Source: an uncultured Lachnospiraceae bacterium
GTDB taxonomy: Bacteria; Bacillota; Clostridia; Lachnospirales; Lachnospiraceae
Assembly (NCBI GenBank): GCA_905236615.1
Contig: CAJORC010000072.1
Coordinates: 1 to 11,525, forward strand
Direction of reading: 5' to 3'
DNA length: 11,525 nt
The notes beneath the pieces were generated by a model. It was not told the DNA's origin. It saw only the letters and a list, made by a program, of their open reading frames with translations, and made no database searches. Positions 7,605 to 11,525 of the stretch are shown here, in pieces. The position numbers were made by a program, and so were the translations under genes. Each line of letters begins with the position of its first letter. Within the stretch, counting starts at the first letter, position 1.

Positions 7605-8702
7605 ATGTCAAGGGTTCTGACCCAGAATTTAAGCCCCGGGATGATAACCGACGAGGATGTATATTCATACAATAACCAGCTTATCATTGCCAAAGGGGGC
7701 GAACTGACAAATAAGATCATCACCAAGCTCGAATACTATTCTGTACTGTCGGTACGGATACGCGACGGTAAGGATGATGAAGAGGAGGAAATATTAAAAG
7801 CCCCTAAGCCCAAACGGCCCAGAAGGCTTCCTTCTTATTCCGAGCAGATAAAGGCTTCTCCCGAATTCAAGAAATTCAATGCTGAGTTCAATCAGTCGTT
7901 GGAAGAATTCCGGGGAGCTATTAACGACCTTGTTACCAAAAACGTAAGTGACACTGACAAGCTTCTCGAAAACACAGACCGGCTTCTGTCCGGAAACCCT
8001 TCCGGTATACACGTTTTCGATATGCTTCACAATATGCGTGATTTTGACGATCCGACCTATGCTCATTCCCTTAACGTATCACTCATTTGTAATGTATTCG
8101 GGAAATGGCTCGGAATGTCCGGCGAAGAACTCCGTATTCTTACGCTTGCAGGGCTTTTACACGATGTCGGAAAGCTGAAGATACCAGTAAAAATCCTTAC
8201 AAAGCCGCGAAAGCTAACCAACGAGGAGTATTCACTGGTTAAAACCCATTCCGTAGAAGGCTTCAATATCCTGCAGGCTCTTGATCTGGATGAACATGTG
8301 CTGAATGCCGCCCTCATGCACCACGAGCGCTGTGACGGTTCAGGATATCCTTTTGGACTGACTCATAACGAAATTGACAGATATGCGCGTATTGTCTCAA
8401 TAGCCGATGTCTATGATGCAATGACCAGCCCCCGTGTTTACCGCGGACCGCTCTGCCCGTTTAAGGTTATTGAGATTTTTGAAAATGAGGGACTTCAGAA
8501 ATACGATCCTGAGCTGATACTTATTTTCCTTGAATATATCGTAAACACCTACATGAACAACCGCGTCAGGCTGTCTAACGGTGCAGAAGGGGATGTCGTT
8601 CTCATAAACAAGCTGAACCTTTCAAAACCTATGATACGCTGCGGAAATCATTATCTGGATCTTTCGAGGGAACATAATCTTTCGATCGAAGCCATTATTT
8701 AA
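7605..8702 (+). CDS. HD-GYP domain c-di-GMP phosphodiesterase
   Basis: This 365-residue cytoplasmic protein is predicted to hydrolyse cyclic di-GMP. The N-terminal 52 residues form a small beta-rich module (L-x-P-G-M start) common before HD-GYP domains. A charged linker follows (acidic, then Lys/Pro/Arg-rich, about 53-76). The HD-GYP domain spans about 150-310. Metal ligands are all present: His154, His186-Asp187 in L-L-H-D-V-G-K, His215, His239-His240 and Asp268. The GYP motif is intact (D-G-S-G-Y-P, 244-249). A C-terminal tail of about 55 residues carries a beta-strand pattern. ATG at 7605 is chosen because AGGGAGGT sits 6 bases upstream; the frame is open upstream, but that part contains the promoter. 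There is no receiver or membrane domain, so its input signal is unknown. The gene is monocistronic. Confidence 0.93.
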   Translation: MSRVLTQNLSPGMITDEDVYSYNNQLIIAKGGELTNKIITKLEYYSVLSVRIRDGKDDEEEEILKAPKPKRPRRLPSYSEQIKASPEFKKFNAEFNQSLEEFRGAINDLVTKNVSDTDKLLENTDRLLSGNPSGIHVFDMLHNMRDFDDPTYAHSLNVSLICNVFGKWLGMSGEELRILTLAGLLHDVGKLKIPVKILTKPRKLTNEEYSLVKTHSVEGFNILQALDLDEHVLNAALMHHERCDGSGYPFGLTHNEIDRYARIVSIADVYDAMTSPRVYRGPLCPFKVIEIFENEGLQKYDPELILIFLEYIVNTYMNNRVRLSNGAEGDVVLINKLNLSKPMIRCGNHYLDLSREHNLSIEAII

Positions 8703-8723
8703 GAGAAAAACGCAATTTCCCAT

Positions 8724-8771
8724 GAATAAAAAAAGATTCTCAGGGTTCTGCCTTGAGAATCTTTTTTATTC
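8724..8771. terminator. Bidirectional terminator between HD-GYP gene and murA
   Basis: A long, nearly perfect inverted repeat (8724-8745 with 8751-8771, one extra A on the left arm) has a GC-containing top and A/T-rich base, so T-runs occur on both strands. It sits between the stop of the plus-strand gene (8702) and the stop of minus-strand murA (8786) and should end both transcripts. Confidence 0.93.
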
Positions 8772-8785
8772 ATATTCAATTCATA

Positions 8786-10108
8786 TCATACGATCGCTGT
8801 TTTCAGTGTAAATTTCTGAATGTCAGCATCAGCATCACATTTTTCTATTGTTCCGCCGAGTTCTCTCAGCTTGCGGTCGAAGTCTTCATAACCACGTTCT
8901 ATAAAGTGGATATCGTCAATTACCGAAACACCGTCTGCTGAAAGTGCCGCAAGAACAAGCGCTGCTCCTGCACGAAGATCGGGTGAAGAAACTCTTGCTC
9001 CGGTATAACCGCTGACTCCGTTGATGATCGCGGTATTACCCTCAACCTTTATATCAGCACCCATTCTTGTGATCTCATCCACATATTTAAATCGGTTTTC
9101 GAAAATGCTCTCCTGAATAACACTCGTACCTTTTGCTCTCGCAAGGGTAACTCCGGCCTGAGGCTGCATATCCGTAGGAAATCCGGGATAAGGAAGAGTC
9201 TTTATCTGAGTGGCTCTAAGCTCGCCCGTGGAACGAACTCTTACCGCATCATCAAGCTCTTCTATCTGGCATCCCATTTCTATAAGCTTTGCAGATATAG
9301 ACTCAAGATGCTTCGGAATAACATTCTTTATAAGTATATCTCCGTTTGTGATCGCAGCCGCAAACATGAATGTTCCTGCTTCGATCTGATCAGGGATTAT
9401 AGAATAAGTTGCACTGTGAAGTCTCTCCACACCTCTTATTCTGATAACATCAGTACCGGCACCCTTTATATTAGCGCCCATACTGTTAAGGAAATTGGCT
9501 ACGTCAACAACATGTGGCTCCTTTGCCGCATTCTCAATGGTCGTCTTTCCTTCAGCCATGCAGGCTGCCATCATAACATTGATCGTTGCTCCGACAGTAA
9601 CAACGTCCATATAAACATGTGCTCCGACAAGTTTATCTGCCTTTGCCACGATCTCACCGCGTCTTACCGCAACTTCGGCTCCGATTGCCCTGAATCCTTT
9701 AAGATGCTGGTCTATCGGTCTGCTTCCGATATTGCATCCACCCTGAAGCGGTACTTCTGCTTCCTTGTACTTACCCAAAAGTGCTCCTATAAGATAATAA
9801 GAAGCCCTGATCTTCTTTACAAGTTCATATTCTATACTCACATTTCTTACATGTGAGCCGTTTATCTTAACCGTATGGCGGTCTACTCTGTCAACAATGA
9901 CTCCTATACAGCTCATCGCATCCAAAAGTACATTTGTATCACGCACATCCGGCATATTCTCTATAGTAACTGTCTCATCAGACATTATTGCTGCTGCAAG
10001 TATCGCAAGCGCTGCGTTTTTTGCACCTCCGATGGTCACTTCCCCCACAAGTGGTGCCCCGCCACGGACTAAATAGTGGTCTAAATCTTTATTTTCTTCG
10101 GGATACAT
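8786..10108 (-). CDS. murA: UDP-N-acetylglucosamine 1-carboxyvinyltransferase
   Basis: MurA is a cytoplasmic enzyme that transfers enolpyruvate from PEP to UDP-GlcNAc, the first committed step of peptidoglycan synthesis and the target of fosfomycin. At 440 residues it is slightly longer than the usual 417-430 because of a short N-terminal extension. Lys30-Asn31 in G-G-A-K-N-A-A-L matches the conserved substrate-binding Lys-Asn. The catalytic loop L-Q-G-G-C-N-I-G-S-R-P-I-D keeps the cysteine (Cys125, equivalent to E. coli Cys115) that fosfomycin alkylates, so no intrinsic Cys-to-Asp resistance is seen. The start at ATG 10108 is supported by a modest GAGG about 11 bases upstream. Firmicutes often carry two MurA paralogues, and I cannot tell which this is. 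It appears monocistronic, with its own promoter and terminator. Confidence 0.95.
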   Translation of the reverse strand: MYPEENKDLDHYLVRGGAPLVGEVTIGGAKNAALAILAAAIMSDETVTIENMPDVRDTNVLLDAMSCIGVIVDRVDRHTVKINGSHVRNVSIEYELVKKIRASYYLIGALLGKYKEAEVPLQGGCNIGSRPIDQHLKGFRAIGAEVAVRRGEIVAKADKLVGAHVYMDVVTVGATINVMMAACMAEGKTTIENAAKEPHVVDVANFLNSMGANIKGAGTDVIRIRGVERLHSATYSIIPDQIEAGTFMFAAAITNGDILIKNVIPKHLESISAKLIEMGCQIEELDDAVRVRSTGELRATQIKTLPYPGFPTDMQPQAGVTLARAKGTSVIQESIFENRFKYVDEITRMGADIKVEGNTAIINGVSGYTGARVSSPDLRAGAALVLAALSADGVSVIDDIHFIERGYEDFDRKLRELGGTIEKCDADADIQKFTLKTAIV

Positions 10109-10153
10109 TTTTCAATTAACCTCATAAACTTGGTTTCAAAATAGCATCACATC

Positions 10154-10182
10154 ATTCTACCATTTTTTTCTTAACACTGCAA
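10154..10182 (-). promoter_or_regulatory. Putative murA promoter
   Basis: On the minus strand TTGCAG (10177-10182) is followed after 17 bases by TAGAAT (10154-10159), with TGG just before the -10 box (extended -10). Transcription would start near 10147, about 40 bases before the ATG. A perfect TATAAT also occurs at 10247-10252 but lacks a convincing -35 box. Confidence 0.55.
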
Positions 10183-10360
10183 TAAATGTGAATTTTTGAG
10201 GGATTTTCTGCGTTTTATACAGCAATTTATTTATGCATTTTTTGCCATTATAGTAATCTTGTATGATATTTATATGATTATTTCCCTTTTATTGTCTACA
10301 TTTACTATATAGTTACAGTTTATTCACAGTGTGTTCACATTTAATTGTTATATTATATTT

Positions 10361-10461
10361 GTCTTAAAGAGAAAGACATGAGTTACAGCAAAGTAGATGA
10401 TTTTTTCATAATAAGCCTCGAAGCCGAAAGGTTTCGGGGCACTCCTCTTTTTAAATTATAA
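10361..10461 (+). ncRNA. Putative structured small RNA or 27-codon small gene
   Basis: This AT-rich gap contains a strong 11-bp hairpin (10415-10425 with 10430-10440) closed by a GAAA tetraloop, followed by ACTCCTCTTTTT (10441-10452), which could act as a terminator. Around it, TTAAAGAGA (10363-10371) can pair with TCTTTTTAA (10446-10454), closing the whole element; a competing small hairpin pairs GTCTT (10361-10365) with AAGAC. The same strand has an open frame of 27 codons from ATG 10378 to TAA 10461, beginning M-S-Y-S-K-V-D-D-F-F and ending R-G-T-P-L-F-K-L, with only a weak AAAGAG before it. I do not recognise a known RNA family or peptide. No clean promoter is visible, although AT-rich -10-like sequences lie at 10349-10359. 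Confidence 0.35.
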
Positions 10462-10462
10462 T

Positions 10463-10540
10463 GGGACGCTGCAGATTTGGATTTGTTAATTGTCTGCAGC
10501 TGGCTTCTAAATTTTCAAAGAAGTAACCCGGAACCAGAAT
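10463..10540. other. Intergenic inverted repeats of unknown role
   Basis: Between the hairpin element and the terminator of the alarmone synthetase gene lie a perfect 8-bp inverted repeat (GCTGCAGA and TCTGCAGC, separated by 17 bases) and a second one (CTTCT and AGAAG) enclosed by CTGG and CCAG. There is no convincing coding frame on either strand. It may be the 3' part of a longer plus-strand RNA that ends at the terminator at 10577. Confidence 0.3.
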
Positions 10541-10542
10541 AT

Positions 10543-10577
10543 AAAAACGAATCGAGGCGTGCCGCGATTCGTTTTTT
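10543..10577. terminator. Bidirectional terminator after the alarmone synthetase gene
   Basis: A perfect 12-bp arm (10543-10554 with 10565-10576) continues, after an A-G mismatch, into GGC/GCC around a tiny GT loop. T-runs flank it on both strands. It lies 9 bases beyond the stop of the minus-strand synthetase gene and would also end any plus-strand RNA coming from 10361-10540. Confidence 0.92.
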
Positions 10578-10585
10578 ATTCTCTG

Positions 10586-11311
10586 TTATTCAGCTTCACC
10601 GTACATGCGCTCGTTCAAAAGAGTTCGCTCTGCGGCGAGTTTCTGGCGCTCGATCTGTTCTTCCATCTCCGATTCAAGTCCGGCTGCATAATCTCTGAGT
10701 TCATCATTCAGGGACATCATTTTTGCATCCAGATCGGAAACCATCTCAGCACATTCAAAAAGTTCTCTCTTGATATGCTCGGGAGCTTCTCCCTCGAATT
10801 TGTAGTTGATCTTGTGCTCCAGACTTGCCCAGAAGTCCATCGCAACGGTTCTTATCTGTATCTCGACTTTTGTATCCACGCAGCCGTCCGACAGGAAGAT
10901 CGGAACCGTGACTATCATGTGATAACTCTTATAGCCGCTCTCTTTAGGATGCCTTATGTAATCTTTAATAGAGAGAATGTTGATATCATTCTGATTTGAA
11001 AGCATCTCGGCTATATTGTAAATATCAGAAGTAAATGAACATATAACCCTTATTCCGGCAATGTCATTCACATACTTAACCATATTTTCTATGGTTGACT
11101 CATAACCTCTGTGTCTGAGTTTCTTTACAATACTTTCAGGCGACTTAATCCTCGACTTTATATGCTCGATAGGATTATACCTGTGTACATGCTGAAACTC
11201 ATCGTTAAGTATTTCAAGTTTTGTGTTGATCTCTTTAAGCGCTGAATTATACAGAAGTATGATCGTCTTCCAGCTGTCAACGCTATCGTAACTTGTTTCA
11301 GCGTAATCCAT
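10586..11311 (-). CDS. relQ: Small alarmone synthetase, RelQ-like GTP pyrophosphokinase
   Basis: This 241-residue cytoplasmic protein is predicted to transfer pyrophosphate from ATP to GDP or GTP, making the stringent-response alarmone (p)ppGpp. It is a stand-alone synthetase with no HD hydrolase, TGS or ACT domains, as in RelQ/RelP rather than long Rel. Conserved synthetase segments are I-K-S-R-I-K-S-P-E-S-I (51-61), D-I-A-G-I-R-V (83-89), Y-I-R-H-P-K-E-S-G-Y-K-S-Y-H (118-131) and E-I-Q-I-R-T-x-A-M-D-F-W-A-S-L-E-H (150-166). A charged, probably coiled-coil C-terminal helix (about 172-235) matches the oligomerising tail of RelQ. The start at ATG 11311 has GGGGA 7 bases upstream. It is a single-gene unit with a strong promoter and terminator. 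RelQ is favoured over RelP by overall pattern only. Confidence 0.9.
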   Translation of the reverse strand: MDYAETSYDSVDSWKTIILLYNSALKEINTKLEILNDEFQHVHRYNPIEHIKSRIKSPESIVKKLRHRGYESTIENMVKYVNDIAGIRVICSFTSDIYNIAEMLSNQNDINILSIKDYIRHPKESGYKSYHMIVTVPIFLSDGCVDTKVEIQIRTVAMDFWASLEHKINYKFEGEAPEHIKRELFECAEMVSDLDAKMMSLNDELRDYAAGLESEMEEQIERQKLAAERTLLNERMYGEAE

Positions 11312-11339
11312 ATTCAGTTCCCCATTTAGTAAATAAAAT

Positions 11340-11420
11340 TACTCTTTCTATAAATATTTATTGCCCCGTCGCAAAGTCATCGGGGATCCCTCAGCCACCG
11401 ATTTCAGCTTCCTTCAAAGG
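11340..11420 (-). promoter_or_regulatory. Structured 5' leader of the alarmone synthetase gene
   Basis: The transcript from the promoter at 11428-11456 has a leader of about 110 bases. Its GC-rich part offers competing pairings: 11381-11385 with 11364-11368 (CCCCG/CGGGG), 11379-11383 with 11398-11402 (ATCGG/CCGAT), and the palindrome GGGATCCC at 11383-11390. The first two share bases and cannot coexist. It ends in AU-rich sequence without an obvious terminator. I could not match it to a known riboswitch class. Confidence 0.35.
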
Positions 11421-11427
11421 CATAAAT

Positions 11428-11456
11428 ATTATATAAAATTTACGTCTGACGGTCAA
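11428..11456 (-). promoter_or_regulatory. Strong promoter of the alarmone synthetase gene
   Basis: On the minus strand TTGACC (11451-11456), a 17-base spacer and a perfect TATAAT (11428-11433) form a near-consensus sigma-A promoter. Transcription should start near 11421, leaving a leader of about 110 bases. Confidence 0.85.
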
Positions 11457-11525
11457 GACAGATGGAATGTTTTATGTAACCTTTTCGTAATAATTGTTAT
11501 AGTTCACACAGCTCTGCGCACCTGC

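Noticed and set aside
10319..10340. DnaA-box-like sequence TTATTCACA and repeated TTCACA, suggesting a replication origin
   Set aside because: There is only one good box, with no cluster and no dnaA, dnaN or parAB nearby; expected by chance in AT-rich DNA.
10361..10480. c-di-GMP (GEMM-I), THF or ZTP riboswitch
   Set aside because: Short fragments such as AGTAGATGATT or GGGACGC resemble parts of these classes, but the remaining conserved blocks are missing and no gene follows on that strand.
10477..10698. Plus-strand frame starting at TTG and running into the alarmone synthetase region
   Set aside because: It crosses a strong terminator, has no ribosome binding site, and its second half is antisense to a clear conserved gene.
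11340..11420. TPP riboswitch in the alarmone synthetase leader
   Set aside because: A GGCTGAGG stretch resembles part of the TPP aptamer, but the second conserved half is absent.
11472..11525. Seventeen open codons on the minus strand ending in TAA, possibly the end of an upstream gene
   Set aside because: Too short to judge, no recognisable motif, and cut by the window edge; the other frames close quickly, so it could be chance.
1..11525. CRISPR array, insertion sequence, tRNA or rRNA genes
   Set aside because: I saw no spaced direct repeats, transposase motifs, terminal inverted repeats or cloverleaf sequences in the window.

Overview
The window looks like a chromosomal segment of a low-to-mid GC Gram-positive bacterium. 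Lachnospiraceae (Butyrivibrio, Lachnospira or Roseburia-like) is my best guess. The evidence is lipoprotein-type solute-binding proteins, a SAM-I riboswitch in front of metK, a RelQ-type alarmone synthetase, AGGAGG-like ribosome binding sites and the style of the c-di-GMP proteins. The taxonomic call is inference, because no rRNA is present.

Layout. Bases 1-5769 form one tightly packed minus-strand operon, read right to left: TRAP transporter dctQ (small membrane subunit), dctM (large permease), dctP (binding protein), a two-pass membrane GGDEF diguanylate cyclase, an ABC-type solute-binding lipoprotein with no ABC permease nearby, and the 5' end of uvrB. Most junctions overlap by one base or are separated by fewer than about 35 bases, and no terminator is visible inside the operon. 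Bases 5836-7344 hold metK (minus) with its terminator, a complete SAM-I riboswitch with terminator and antiterminator, and a sigma-A promoter. Bases 7334-7500 retain the decayed C-terminal end of another solute-binding protein. Bases 7542-8702 carry an HD-GYP c-di-GMP phosphodiesterase gene on the plus strand with its own promoter. It converges on murA (minus, 8786-10108), and the two share a bidirectional terminator.

Bases 10109-10585 form a long intergenic stretch. It holds the murA promoter and, further upstream, plus-strand hairpins with a 27-codon open frame that may be a small RNA or small-protein locus. Bases 10586-11311 are a small alarmone synthetase (minus), preceded by a near-consensus promoter and a structured leader.

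How the genes fit together. The cyclase, the orphan binding protein and the TRAP transporter plausibly form a nutrient-uptake and sensing module that makes c-di-GMP, with an HD-GYP hydrolase two kilobases away. The rest is housekeeping: methionine/SAM supply (metK), cell wall (murA), stringent response (relQ-like) and DNA repair (uvrB). The most interesting items are the cyclase plus orphan binding-protein pair inside the TRAP operon and the unexplained structured element at 10361-10461.
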